Shown: positions 11,701-21,695 of the stretch, piece after piece
Layout of the letters: each line of letters starts with the position of its first letter
How positions within the stretch are numbered: the stretch's first letter is position 1
From: Schistosoma mansoni
Taxonomy: Eukaryota; Platyhelminthes; Trematoda; Strigeidida; Schistosomatidae
DNA: 64,000 nucleotides
Reading direction: 5' to 3'
Assembly: GCF_000237925.1 (NCBI RefSeq)
Contig: NC_031500.1
Span: 8,424,698-8,488,697, forward strand
Notes under the pieces: generated by a model
Database searches by the model: none
Told to the model about the DNA's origin: nothing
Seen by the model: only the letters and a program-made list of their open reading frames with translations
Position numbers and translations under genes: made by a program

Positions 11701-14700
11701 TAATCCGCCTCTTCAGAAATTGAATTTGTAACTAAGTTAAATTAATGCAAATTTGAATGGCTTTAATGGAAGAGTATTTGATAAGTAAACCAGATTTATA
11801 ATTAATAAAATCAATTAATTCAACACCGATCGATCGATGAAATCCAATACAGCTAGGCGACATCTGCTCACAGAACTCCCTCTAAACTATTTGCGATCAA
11901 ATGCAGGATCACTAGTCAAAATAATATGTTCTAAAATATAGCATTTTATTGTGTAAAAACTATTAGCATGAAATTAAATATGGTTACAATATCCCTGGGA
12001 ATTAGAGGGAATCAGCTTTGTTTAGTTCATTTACTTCCCAATCAGTTATGATATCACTCATGATAATACCAATAAAACCATTTATTCAAAAATGTTACTA
12101 TTTTCTCATTATGCTATGGGAACATTTCTTATGGTCAGCTTTGACAAATTACATTGCAAACTGTCTCATGGTGTTAATACTTTGAAATTTTCGTTAGAAA
12201 ACCCTGTATTTCAATCTCACTTATAAAAGAAGGTCATCATCAAAACGTTTTAAAAATTAAAAGTTAGTTAGTCAGCATGTATATAAAGTTGTTGAAACGA
12301 TGTAGTTTGTTAAGTTAGAGTCTATTATTGTTTATATATTTCTCTCATAAATAGGAGTAAATGATAGTTGTCGATAACGTTAGCGTAAATTAGGCCGAGT
12401 AGTATTTGGCTCTGACTGAAATATCAGTTCAGACCATAACTTTACAATCAATAAGTGTCAGTATTCAGTAGTCTTGATCGATCTTAACTATATCTATACA
12501 GTTCAAGACTGACTTTTTCTAACGCCCTTCTCCTGTTGTGGGAAGACATCATTCTTCAACCTGGTTGTCTGAAGAAAACACCTTACTCCTGTTACATCTT
12601 AGTACAGTCAGCAGTACTATTTTTTCATGGGACCTTCAGTTTCTGTTTTTATCCTCACTATTCTCCAACTGACTTAACTGGTCTAATAAAGTCTAAACCA
12701 AAATGTGTCTCAGCTAACATTACTTGTTCACACCATTATGATATTTAAACCTAATCACCAAGTCAAGGTACCAACTACGATTGGTAGTGTACCTATATTT
12801 TTGATATTTACTATTTTAATTCTGTTTTGTTCTCTTTCATGTTATTCTATTAGATCGCTAGTAGATATATCACAGATCCTGTTTTATTTTATCGTAACGA
12901 TTTACAAGCTAATGTGAAATTTGATATACGCTATGTGGTATTATTACGTTCTGTCAAACCGTTAATTCTGTACACATATAAAGTATTTTGGCTTCGATTT
13001 GCAAATAAGTAAGCTTTATCCACATTTTAAATCCATTATTTTCTATTGATTGATATTTACAAATGCCCTAGTACGGCCGAGAGTGGGGAGAGTCCGCTCT
13101 CCCTCTCGAAATGCTCTCACATGGCCACGCGTATATAGACTCTGACAGGGAAGTCCTACTCACTGCCTTCTCGTGACGGGGGTGTTGTTTACAAAATTGA
13201 GAGGATGGAAAGCGAATGTCCAGCGCTTTAACCGGGTTGGTGGACACGGCGAGTCCACCTAGGGGAGTTGGAAAACCCTGATTCCAAACCAATGGTGCAC
13301 ATGGGCTCCAATATTTTGAGGTAACAAATGGCGTATGAACCAATCATTGGTCACCGACTACCATGGTACTGAATTTCCTCACGATGCTCCACTGCCTTGT
13401 GGATCAGACCTTTAGGTCAAAGGCTCCGGGTTTGTCCCCTTAAGAAAACCACTTGCTTCAGTTTGGGCACCTGGACAGTATCACAGCCCTCACACAAATC
13501 AAATGAGATTTGTGTGGCGCATATATATCTGGTGCCTCTTTGTACCGAATTTTATGTGTTTAAATAAATAAATAAAGACAATGATTAAAATTCTACAGAA
13601 GAAAATTTCAGTCAACTTTGGATTCTTCAGTTCACAGAAACATAATTGTTTTTTAATAAAAAAGCTAGAATACGCGATTTGACCAAACAAGTAAACTTCC
13701 AATTCTAATGTGATCAACGGGTGAGGTGTTTATATCAGTAAAATGATATGTAACCATTCATGCTTCAAATTATCTCAGACATGTTTAGCGTTAGTATAGG
13801 ATGAAACTCAGTTATTTGAAAGTGTATTTTTATATCTTATTATAATATCAAGCTTGATGCAAATTTTCACTAGCCCACCATATCGACATACCATATTAGC
13901 ACAACAAGTCGAAATAATATGATGAGAACAATAATGAAAAAGACTAAACATTTAAGAATATGATACGAAAAGTCCAAATGAAAAGATATGTGTGCAGAAA
14001 ACCTAACATGTAGAGTATATTAAAGAGGGCAAGACTATTATTTGTGGACGAACCATTCAGATTTAATTTGACGAGTCTTGAATTCATTGATACATATGGC
14101 TAAATAGCATTTTAGTATTATATCTGATGTCATTTTGTGATGAAAACCGTAACTCTAAATTCTAAATCCCGATTTCTCACCCTACTTTATTTATTTTTAT
14201 TTTTATTTAAACACATAAATATTGGTACAAGGAGGCACCAGATATATATCTCATTTGATTTGTATGAGGGCTGTGATACTGCCTAGGTGCCCAAACTGAA
14301 GCAGGTGTTTTTCTTAGGGGGCCATACCCGAAGCCTTTGACCTAAAGGTCTGATCCACAAGGCAGTGGAGCATCGAGAGGAGATGCAGTCCTATGGTAGC
14401 CGGTGACCAATGATTGGTTCATACGCCATTTGTTCCATCAGGATACTGGAGCCCATGTGCACCATTGGTTTGGAATCAGGGTTGTTTTGTTTATTACGAC
14501 TAGAAATAGTTTATCACATGAATTCAAAATATGTCATATAAATATTAACATGTTGTTTTTAGTAATATAGATATTCGTCTTCATTTTTCCCCTTTTGAAA
14601 TCCCTTTTCTCTTTTTCCTGTATGCAGACCATTTATTTTAGACGATTTCGACTCATATGATCGACATTATACAGTTATGAATTATCGTTCCGCTGAAAAT

Positions 14701-17700
14701 TTAAAACAAGTAAGTATTATAAACATATTATGTATACTAAGTAATGTGACATTTGAAGTAGTAAATATGTTGTTCATCATCATCTTAACTTTGCACTAGT
14801 CAACGTTATAAACTCCACATTCAATATCAAAATGTATTTCAGCTCATTTGTAGTTATGAATGAATATTTTATCGATGAGATTGTAAATAATATACTACTT
14901 TACGTCTGTGAAACGTGGCCATTAAAAGTAAGTTAGTAGTATTTGACCACAGATGTCTTAGAAATATTGCTCGCATCTACTGAGATCACCGGGTAAGTAG
15001 TAGTGAGGTTAGACACAGGGTATTAGGGAATGATGGTAAATCAGTTGATGAGGTCATGAGTCTTCATCGACTGAGATGGTTGGGCCACGTGTTTCGTATG
15101 CCTGAACATCGATTACCACGACGCACTATGCTGCTTAGTATCGGGGATGGTTGGAAGAGAGTTACGGGCAGCCAAACCAAAACGTGGCATCAGAGCTTGA
15201 AGTCACTAACTTCTGGTCTGAGCCATGTTGGTAGATGTAGACTACTTGGTTGGGGTCCGCGTGACTATCGTACCCAATGGTTGGAGACTCTGGGTGACAT
15301 GGCTCAGAATCGATCACAATGGCGTAGGTGTATACACCCTTTATCTTCCCCTAAACCTTGAGATTAAAATTGCTTAATATCTGTCTTCCTTCCTGTACTA
15401 TATCCTTACATACAATCTTTCTTTTATACATTATCACCATTAAATTAACTACTTTATGTATTTAGTGTTCATCTTGTTGTGCTAACGAGTTATGGCAACT
15501 TGGACCGATGCATATGTGTGCCTGGTCCTACGTTGTAGCTGACTGAAATAATATACAAATTGGTTAGAACCGATCACACTTTACAAAACAGAAAAGTTAG
15601 ATGTGTTTGAATTTCTTCTTCAATGCAACATATTTGACCAAACATTCTTTCAAACCTAACCACACTTGGTTTTCAACATTGATGTGATGTGTTGTTAAAT
15701 CAAAATGTCAAACTGATTTTGTAAAAAGAATGACAATATTCATCAGAATAATAAAAATCGATAAATACTTAATGTTATGTTGTTGGTTGTAGTCAATAGG
15801 TAATCCTTTCTGACCTAGGTTTCATGACCGGTATGATGTTAATCTTAGTCCTTTTAGCTGGGCGGAGAAATGTGATCTTGGTCACTACTCAGTCATCAAA
15901 AAGTTGTTAGTAATGCGTATATTGACGCATCCAGCATCCCCATCATAACAATAACCATCTTTTTGTTAAATTTTTCAGATACATTGCAATGAGTTCGTTG
16001 AATTGTTCGATAAACAATATCCAGATCACAAATGGTCAACAGTTGAGGTATTTTAAACTTTTCTATTAGTATTGTGTACCTTAGCAGTTTTATTTTGTAA
16101 CTTGTATTTCTATTAGATGAAACCATTATTATTCCGTAGCTATTAATTGCTACCAGTAACCTATCAGCTAGTCTACAAAGGCAACACACAATGTAGCGAA
16201 CAGTGATAAAAATCTTAAAGTGTATTTTAAAAATGAAAACAACTTTTTAAATCATTCACCGTATAATCCAAAGTGTCATATTACTACTGTTTAGGATCTA
16301 TGATTCAATCCTTTAATATCCCCCTACATGTATTCTGATTAATCCAAAACTGTTCAATATTCCCTAATTGTCAATTATTCTTCAACTGATGCAACTTAGT
16401 GATGGCAATTACTTTGAAATCATTATCAGTGTAAGAGATTTATGGAGACAGTTGAACTTCATAGTTTACATCACGAACTGATATTAGTTTAGAAAACCAC
16501 TGAAAACTAATAAACACCGGACAGTTGCTTTGTCTTAGCATGGGAATCGTCAGCATTGCGCATCTGTGACCTCATCTACGACTTTTAGGTCTGACTACGA
16601 GCCTTTAATCTTTAGACAGTTGAACTGGCACTCATTAGTATACTCAGATAAAAACAGCCGTTCAATACTTTCTGATTTTCAGTAGCTGCCCGACTAAGAT
16701 CTACCAGTAATATAAACTATGATAAGTCAGTTAGTTGAATAGTAACTTTGAAAATGTCAACATCACAGTTTTTTCTAATTTGAAAAATATTTACTAACTA
16801 AATTTCATTGTAGGGATTCTAATTACGTATTACCAAACTTTTCATATAGTTATGAATACGCTTATATAATCTATCTTCTAGGGCGTTCAGAATATTTTTT
16901 ATAACGGTATCATTCATGTCTCGAAATGCGCAAGTTAAAAAATAGTGAAGGTTTAAAGTATACGTATTATTATTATTTAAAAATTAGAAAACTAGCAGTA
17001 AAAACATCCTATAATTCCGTGGATACTCTTGACTATCAGATTTCATCGAAATCATGAACCGATCCAAGTTAGATTACCATTGAAAACATGCAGGCACTGA
17101 ACGGCCGTTTCTTTCTAGTATGGAATCAGTCTGCATCCACGACCACCCACACGGGATTCGAATCCGGGACCTATCAGTCTCGTGTGCGAACGCTTAACTT
17201 CTAAACCACTGAGCTTTCATCTAACGGTGCTAATGTCTAACTTTAATCAATCCAAGACATTGCACTACCGTCTTCCATTTTCTTCAGTGAGTAACTGCCT
17301 TACACTCGACGCAAATTAGCTCTACTGCTCATAGCATCTCACTAGAACTCCGAAAGTTCCATCTCGAAACTAGCCACCAGCGAGCACACGATAATTATCA
17401 GTATGTGGTTATGGAGGTTGTTGAACTTTTAGTTAATCATTAAGAAAAATTTTATTTATATATTACAATCTCAAACATATTGAATATTATTTTTAAGCAA
17501 CCCAATTTATGAAATGTTTATTTTCTTTTTTTTATTATTTTTCACACAGCTAAAAATACATCGACTTCTAGTTGAAATTTTTCAAGCGGCCACAAAATAT
17601 CCATCACCACGTGGTCTAATTCACAATGTCCAATCTCGAGCATTATATGCTGTTGATTTATTATTAGAATGGCGTCCAAATGAATATGCTTCCTCTATTA

Positions 17701-17852
17701 AAAAAGATATATATCCTGTAGTATGTGAAGTGAATTTTTCACCAGATTGTGAAAGAGCATGTCTTTATCATCCGAACTTTTTCAATGATATATTTTCATG
17801 CCTATTTCTAGATCAATCATGTGATTCATGTAACATACACAAACTGACATAA
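3800..17852 (+). CDS. TTLL12: TTLL12 (tubulin tyrosine ligase-like 12), complete, 13 exons
   Basis: Exons: 3800-3925, 3969-4123, 4174-4338, 5250-5374, 6280-6360, 8035-8171, 9124-9308, 10589-10829, 11377-11526, 12854-13008, 14628-14709, 15979-16047, 17550-17852. All phases join, giving 657 residues against about 644 in human. The N-terminal half is the SET-like region: LRASGIPSLFWRRL near 22-35, IFLVDHAWTF near 94-103, then WYVLDEVGSRIQHSDEP. The C-terminal half is the TTL fold: INQFPGEYVFTVKDYLAS near 333-350, KPWNLGRG 427-434, VKFDIRYVVLLRSV from 476, EVNFSPDCERACLYHP from 617, and terminal FLDQSCDS. TTLL12 is cytosolic, is linked to tubulin and histone H4K20 modification, and in vertebrates seems not to be an ordinary tyrosine ligase (family knowledge). 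The first two introns are 43 and 50 nt; the others are 0.5-1.7 kb and carry repeats. Intron 6 seems to use a GC donor. Confidence 0.92.
5565..5760 (-). mobile_element. tRNA-derived SINE (family G), old copy
   Basis: Read on the minus strand it has a tRNA-like block with CACCTTAGTGGTAG near an A box and a degraded B box (GCATGAGTTCC). After that comes a tail unit with CGAACAGCACGAAAACC. The copy at 36890-36990 shares the tRNA-like head. It lies in TTLL12 intron 4. Both boxes differ from consensus, so it is probably silent. Confidence 0.5.
5828..5900 (+). repeat. Short repeat H, copy 1
   Basis: The segment ACGACTTGATCGATAGAATT followed by an AGCACTA-rich stretch recurs in similar form at 10198-10262. 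Its class is unknown. Both copies lie in TTLL12 introns. Confidence 0.4.
6540..6720 (+). mobile_element. Fragment of the RTE-like LINE ORF 3' end
   Basis: The text resembles the C-terminal codons of the LINE reverse transcriptase: GRCRLPGWGPRDD, then WLETLNDMAQNRLQ, then FIHSLCS. One in-frame stop is present in this copy and the rest of the ORF is absent. It lies in TTLL12 intron 5 and is followed by a TA microsatellite. Confidence 0.75.
6726..6752. repeat. (TA)n microsatellite
   Basis: A pure TA dinucleotide run of about 27 bp in TTLL12 intron 5, directly after a LINE fragment. Confidence 0.95.
7616..7935. mobile_element. Family C hammerhead SINE, two copies in inverted arrangement
   Basis: The left arm (7616-7725) is minus-oriented and the right arm (about 7760-7930) plus-oriented. 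The right arm has the B-box-like GGATTCGAGTCCCGCGTGCGG, then GTGGATATGAACTGC, AAAACGGCCATCCAGTGCTT, and the family tail CCAGGTTTTCAGTGGTGGTC. Both ribozyme cores are degraded. In the right arm CTGAGGA is replaced by CTGCTAGA. It lies in TTLL12 intron 5. The two arms could fold back on each other in RNA. Confidence 0.7.
8198..8690. other. TTLL12 intron 6 sequence without recognised element
   Basis: AT-rich intron sequence following exon 6. I saw no repeat shared with other parts of the window and no coding similarity here. Confidence 0.4.
8698..8751. repeat. (TA)n microsatellite
   Basis: An uninterrupted TA run of 54 bp in TTLL12 intron 6, directly followed by a family C tail fragment. Confidence 0.97.
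8758..8815 (-). mobile_element. Family C SINE tail fragment
   Basis: In reverse complement it reads GTGCTTCCAGGG, GGTGGTCTAGCTTCAATTG and ACTCATGATTTCAAC, the 3' part of family C next to the hammerhead. The ribozyme core itself is missing. Confidence 0.75.
9311..9845 (-). repeat. Family A dispersed repeat, copy 2 (near full length)
   Basis: The tail end (TTTATTTATTTATTTATTTG on the plus strand) lies only a few bases after the exon 7 donor of TTLL12. The other end is GGCCGTACCAGGGCATTT near 9840. The plus-strand open frame at 9611-9856 (FPTPLGGLSVSTNPVKALDI) is shared with other copies and is antisense to the tail. The class is unknown. Confidence 0.85.
10196..10290 (+). repeat. Short repeat H, copy 2
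   Basis: Contains ACAACTTGATCAATAGAATT and AGCACTAAAGACCAGAC, similar to 5828-5900. It lies in TTLL12 intron 7. The class is unknown. Confidence 0.4.
12520..12800 (+). repeat. Family F dispersed repeat, copy 1
   Basis: It shares landmarks in the same order with 19650-20250, 22190-22800 and 25030-25430: TGTGGGAAGA, CTGGTTGTCTGAAG, AAACACCTTACT, GTACAGTCAGCAGTA, AACTGACTTAACTGG, and a CACCATTATGATAT end. It lies in TTLL12 intron 9. No protein or tRNA similarity was recognised, so the family is unclassified. Confidence 0.6.
13062..13570 (+). repeat. Family A dispersed repeat, copy 3 (near full length)
   Basis: Begins AAATGCCCTAGTACGGCCGA and ends TTTAAATAAATAAATAAAG, lying in TTLL12 intron 10. 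A minus-strand frame at 13068-13343 stays open for 91 codons and encodes nearly the same peptide as in copy 2, with a shared segment SVSTNPVKALDIRF-like. Confidence 0.88.
14185..14485 (-). repeat. Family A dispersed repeat, copy 4 (truncated)
   Basis: Only the tail-side 300 bp is kept, from the TTTATTTTTATTTTTATTT end to GGTTTGGAATCAGGGTT. It is truncated at the non-tail end, as in LINE-type truncation. It lies in the same TTLL12 intron as copy 3 and in the opposite orientation. Confidence 0.85.
14895..15545 (+). mobile_element. RTE-like LINE, 3' end with ORF C-terminus
   Basis: From 15056 to 15361 the frame encodes the reverse transcriptase C-terminus: LHRLRWLGHVFRMPEHRLPR, then QTKTWHQSLKSLTSGL, then QWRRCIHPLSS and a stop. 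The sequence upstream to 14895 continues the similarity in decayed form (CETWPLK, RCLRNIAR-like). The 3' UTR runs to GTAGCTGACTGA near 15545. Clade assignment to RTE (SR2/Perere-like) is from general resemblance. It lies in TTLL12 intron 11 in sense orientation. Confidence 0.85.
16470..16690 (-). mobile_element. Family C SINE, heavily decayed
   Basis: In reverse complement it keeps ATGCTGACGATTCCCATGC, TTTTCAGTGGTTTTC and a GATGCGCAA start of stem I. Many substitutions separate it from the other copies. It lies in TTLL12 intron 12. Confidence 0.5.
17035..17425 (-). mobile_element. Family C SINE, near full length
   Basis: The minus strand reads, in order, the unit start with CAACCTCCATAACCACAT, a body with CTCACTGAAGAAAATGG, an A-box-like AGCTCAGTGG, a B box GGATTCGAATCCCGTG, then GTGGATGCAGACTG, GAAACGGCCGTTCAGTGC and the tail. 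The CTGAGGA core has lost three bases. The length of about 390 bp equals the unit at 63121-63512. It lies in TTLL12 intron 12. Confidence 0.78.
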
Positions 17853-17962
17853 ATTTACTGTTATTTGTATATTGTAATCAACTAATCTTCTCAGGGTTTC
17901 ATCTATACATAGTAGGAAATAAGTATTGTATATGTGAGGTTATTAATTGTCTACTCTTTTAA

Positions 17963-17968
17963 AATAAA
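17963..17968 (+). terminator. Candidate polyadenylation signal of TTLL12
   Basis: AATAAA lies 111 nt after the TTLL12 stop codon and is the first canonical signal downstream. A LINE 3' end starts about 10 nt further on, so the true cleavage site could be inside the LINE border. Confidence 0.6.
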
Positions 17969-17971
17969 CGG

Positions 17972-18985
17972 TGCTTCAGTCAGTCACAGCGTAGAACTTC
18001 GTACGTACGTACATCAGTTCGAGCTGCCATACCACATTAGCGCAGAGATGCAGTTGTCGATTCAAATCCCATAGTGGTAGAAGTAGTAAGAGGATAAGCA
18101 GTAATCCGAAAGATTAGGGTTTGAAGATTTTATTCAAGGAGTATAATACAGTGAGATAAATTTGAAAAGAGAAAAAAGGAAGGGACATTAAGAATTCAAA
18201 AGATTAGAATTTGGGAGAACACAAAGAGTGTATGCACCTTCGCCATTGCAAACGATTTTGAGCCATGTCATTCAAGGTCTCTAACCATCGATTGCTATCA
18301 TCTCGCGAATCCCAACCAGGTAGTCTACACCTACCAACACGGCCCAGTCCACTTGTCAGCGACTTCATGGATTTGTGCCACGTTTTGGTTTGGCCGCCCC
18401 TGGCTTTATTCCAACCTACTCCTACACCACAAAGCATTGCACGTTGGTTCAGTCGGTGAATGGGCACATGTAACACGTGTCCCAGACATCTCAACTGATG
18501 AAGTTTCACTACTTCACCAATCGATTTGCCATCATTACCTAGTACCCGTTTCCTAACAACTGCATTACTTACCCGGTGGTCCCAGGATATACCAGCAATG
18601 CTTCGAAGACACCTATAATCGAATACTAGCAACCTACGAACATCCTCTACTCCTATCGGCCATGTTTCACTGCCATAATGTAGGACGGAACGAACTGCTG
18701 CACAGTAAACACGTCCTTTGGTTGCTAGACGGATATCTCGCCTACGCCATAAATGACGCAAGTTAGCGGAAGCTAGACGAGCCTTCTGTATCCGTGCTGA
18801 GATTTCGTCACACACCAGACCACAAGGGCTGATGAGACTCCCAAGATAAGTGAAGCAGTCAACGCGCTCAACTACTTCACTCTCTATCATTAGTTCAGGT
18901 GTCGATGCAACCCAGTCCTGAAGTAACATTTTGCACTTTGAGGGAGAGAATCGCATTCCGAACATGCCTGCATAGTTGCTTTTAG
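17972..18985 (-). mobile_element. RTE-like LINE, 5'-truncated, young copy
   Basis: The element reads on the minus strand. It consists of about 250 codons of reverse transcriptase C-terminus (18204-18965) and a 3' UTR of about 230 bp. The UTR includes the ACGTACGTACGTACGAAG palindromic run, and the element ends CGCTGTGACTGACTGAAG. Truncation lies near 18980, so the catalytic YADD-type motif is absent. It sits directly behind TTLL12 and in antisense to it. The same 3' UTR type recurs at 29365-29535. Confidence 0.88.
18204..18965 (-). CDS. LINE reverse transcriptase C-terminal ORF
   Basis: An uninterrupted frame of 253 codons: FSPSKCKMLLQDW at the start, then FTYLGSLISPCG (the RT thumb region), RVYCAAVRSVLHYGSETW, RCLRSIAGISWDHRVSN, and QWRRCIHSLCSPKF at the end. 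These blocks are those of RTE-like schistosome endonuclease-reverse transcriptases. Endonuclease and palm domains are not present, so the fragment cannot mobilise by itself. The absence of stops over 253 codons suggests a recent insertion. It is a mobile-element remnant and not a host gene. The start methionine is only the first ATG after the truncation point. Confidence 0.85.
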   Translation of the reverse strand: MFGMRFSPSKCKMLLQDWVASTPELMIESEVVERVDCFTYLGSLISPCGLVCDEISARIQKARLASANLRHLWRRRDIRLATKGRVYCAAVRSVLHYGSETWPIGVEDVRRLLVFDYRCLRSIAGISWDHRVSNAVVRKRVLGNDGKSIGEVVKLHQLRCLGHVLHVPIHRLNQRAMLCGVGVGWNKARGGQTKTWHKSMKSLTSGLGRVGRCRLPGWDSRDDSNRWLETLNDMAQNRLQWRRCIHSLCSPKF

Positions 18986-19640
18986 TGGTCAGAAGACTGC
19001 ATCATAATAATGTTACTGGTGTGTAAACGCTAGATAGAATTGAGACGTGTTAATTCTGGCTAGTAACAATTCTACTTTGCGAGAAGTTAACGATAATCTT
19101 TCTATAAATTTGGTAGGATATCACTGTCGTTGACAAATCATGTTATTATTAAAATTTCTCTTACATATTTTTTAAACAAGAATATTGGTGAACGAAATCT
19201 TTAAACCATGCATATGTTGTAATGAACGAGTTTGCAATTTGCGGTTTACAAATTTTACTCAGAATCCTTCGTTTTCAGGTTGAAAAAAAATCTGTTGTTA
19301 ATCAACATACTTGGTAGCGGATTGCTGTCATTGCAAAATAATTTTCTAGACCAATGTAATTGGCTCGAAAAATCCAGATTAAAAAGTTTGTGCTATGCAC
19401 AACTTGAAATGTTTTCTAATTCAACGCTCGATTCGATTTGCCTAGCCGCTTCTAATAAACACAGGTTGAATCTACATATCAACTAAAACACAAGAGAAAA
19501 GGCGCGAGTTGTAAAACCAAAGATAAGTGATAATGATTTATTTGACTCGCAAAAATAGATCGAAATAATTTGGGAATAAACCACCTTTCATATAATTTAT
19601 TTGCAGTCCAATCAACGGTGAAATTGGTTTAAAGTGAACT
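18986..19640. other. Intergenic stretch between LINE and family F
   Basis: AT-rich sequence with no recognised gene or repeat. The plus frame at 19232-19486 has no resemblance to known families. Confidence 0.4.
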
Positions 19641-19649
19641 AAGTTGTAT

Positions 19650-20250
19650 TTAACGATAATAATTCAATAACTAACTGTGAGTCAATGGTATTGAGTTCTC
19701 TTAAAGGGCGGTTTTCACTTTTCGGTTGCCCACACCGTGGTAGGGTTCTTCTAGAGGCACCTGAAGAGGAAATTAGGTTAGAGTTGGTCTTAGTAACCTG
19801 AGAGTGACCGCAGTGCCAAAACGACAACTGCTTGAGGCCAGTCACACACGACCGCTTTGTGGGTAATTTTTGTGTTAGCCCCGTACTTGTTGGGACCTAA
19901 CGGCCGGAAACAGGAATCCGTGGGATAATGCAAGGTGTTTTTTTAAAGTCGACCTTATGTAACCCCACCCTTCTTTGTGGGAAGATAGCATCGCTGTTAT
20001 GCTGGTTGTCTGAAGGAAACACATTACTGCCATCACACCTCTGTACAGTCAGTAGTAAGACTTCGCCCTCGGATCTTGGGTTTGCTGCTTTTAGTTTTAC
20101 CGTTCTTCAGCCGACCTGTCTGGCATGGTAGGACCTTGAGGAACGATTATTCGAGCCACTATAGCCCGATTGGTTCATCACGATAGGCAAGCTCGACCAC
20201 CACTTCAAGGTAGCAGCAATGGATTGGTGTGAACATACACTTAGCATATT
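19650..20250 (+). repeat. Family F dispersed repeat, copy 2 (longest)
   Basis: This copy shows the fullest version of the family. It has an upstream block with TTGAGGCCAGTCACACACGA, then TGTGGGAAGATAGCATCG, CTGGTTGTCTGAAGGAAACA, TACAGTCAGTAGTA, GGCATGGTAGGACCTTGAGG and CACTATAGCCCGATTGGTTC. It is about 600 bp and lies between TTLL12 and VPS35. No coding capacity was seen. The class is unknown. Confidence 0.65.
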
Positions 20251-20279
20251 ATATAACTAAGCATCTGTAATCCTTCTTA

Positions 20280-21695
20280 AGTTGTGAATACATGGCGCAT
20301 ACAACGAAAAAAAAGAAATCGATCTCATATGTCTTTTGCACCTTGATTGATTAAGTTATTACTCGCCATATCACAACTGGTTATCTCCAGGTTCATTTTT
20401 TTAGCCGATGATTCAAATGATTACAAATTTTAATAATATATTTGATGCATTAATCAAGCGTGCATTACAAAATTAAAATTGCCCTAAAAAAGTTGCGCAA
20501 TCCTCAATATTTGCCGTAGGACATAATACTATTCTATGAAGTCGCTGATAGTATATCTAAGCTAAAAGTGAGTGTTCAAATACAAAGCTCAATCTTGCAA
20601 GTACGTGAGTATAAAATAATTCACCGAAGGACACCTTGTATTTCTCTTTTGTCTCTAAACGTAACGAATCAAGGTTTACAATATCTCTGATTTTTTTTCT
20701 GGAAGTGATTTGATTGATTCGTTAGTTAAATGCTCGCATAAAAGTTAGTCGACTAATCATATTCAAATCAAGAAGGTAACCGAATCTATTTTCATCAAAT
20801 TACTGTATTAAAGAAGCACAACGTTGTTCCTATTATTTTATACTGTAGCTTCATTGCAAAAGGGAAATTGGAACACGGTACAACATACCCTCACGCACAT
20901 TACTTAAAAAGATGAAACGGTTCAGTAACACAATAATGACTAATGTAATAACATACTATTTTATTTTTATAGAAAAAATCAAATGAATCTACTCATGAAG
21001 TAACATTTATTCAAATCGTAGGTACTTAAATCAAATTAAGAAAAAATGAAATCATCTTTTTATATGACTAGTGAAGTAAAGATCAACATATTTAATAGGA
21101 ATGGACAGTCAGAAAAAGAGTTTGACAAACAGACAGACACACAAATGATTCTTTGGAAAGGAAGAAAGCATAGAAATAGTATTCATTCAATGTGGTAAAT
21201 TATAAATGTCTACACAAAAGACAACATAAATTTGTCAAGAAAGTTTAGCATAGAAACACAATTTCTTTGTCACCATAAATGAAAGCTACATAATTGTTGA
21301 AATTGAGGGAAATCAAAATGCAGGTTTAGAACACCTAAATCACCAATCATACATGAGGTGTTATTTATATGTATCTGTGTACACGATATATATCTATGAC
21401 AGACAACGTATGACGGTCCCCAAAGGAAGACGGATTTTTGTGATATATATGTATATATATATAAAGCAGTTGAATCGAAATGATTTGAATGATCACCGTT
21501 TGCTATCATTTTCTCTCTGTTAAATCACTCGGAATGAAAATACACCCACAAAACATGTAGAAACACAAGATCCTGTGAGACTAGTAGTCATTAGTTGCAT
21601 TTTCGAAAAGAAAAAAAATGTCAGTTGTTTTTCTGAACTAAATTATTACATATTATGTAATAAGAATGTTAATAATGGTAAACAGCACTATTCTG
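20280..21695. other. Intergenic region and VPS35 3' UTR
   Basis: This lies downstream of the VPS35 stop on the minus strand. Candidate AATAAA signals (TTTATT on the plus strand) occur near 21006-21011 and 20959-20964, implying a 3' UTR of about 700 nt if used. No repeat or coding similarity was recognised. The minus frame at 21270-21509 is not convincing. Confidence 0.4.

Noticed and set aside
18010-18025. ACGTACGT run as a possible regulatory palindrome
   Set aside because: It belongs to the LINE 3' UTR and recurs with it at 29.4 kb.
18265-18556. Plus-strand frames of 64-67 codons
   Set aside because: They are shadows of the LINE ORF on the minus strand.
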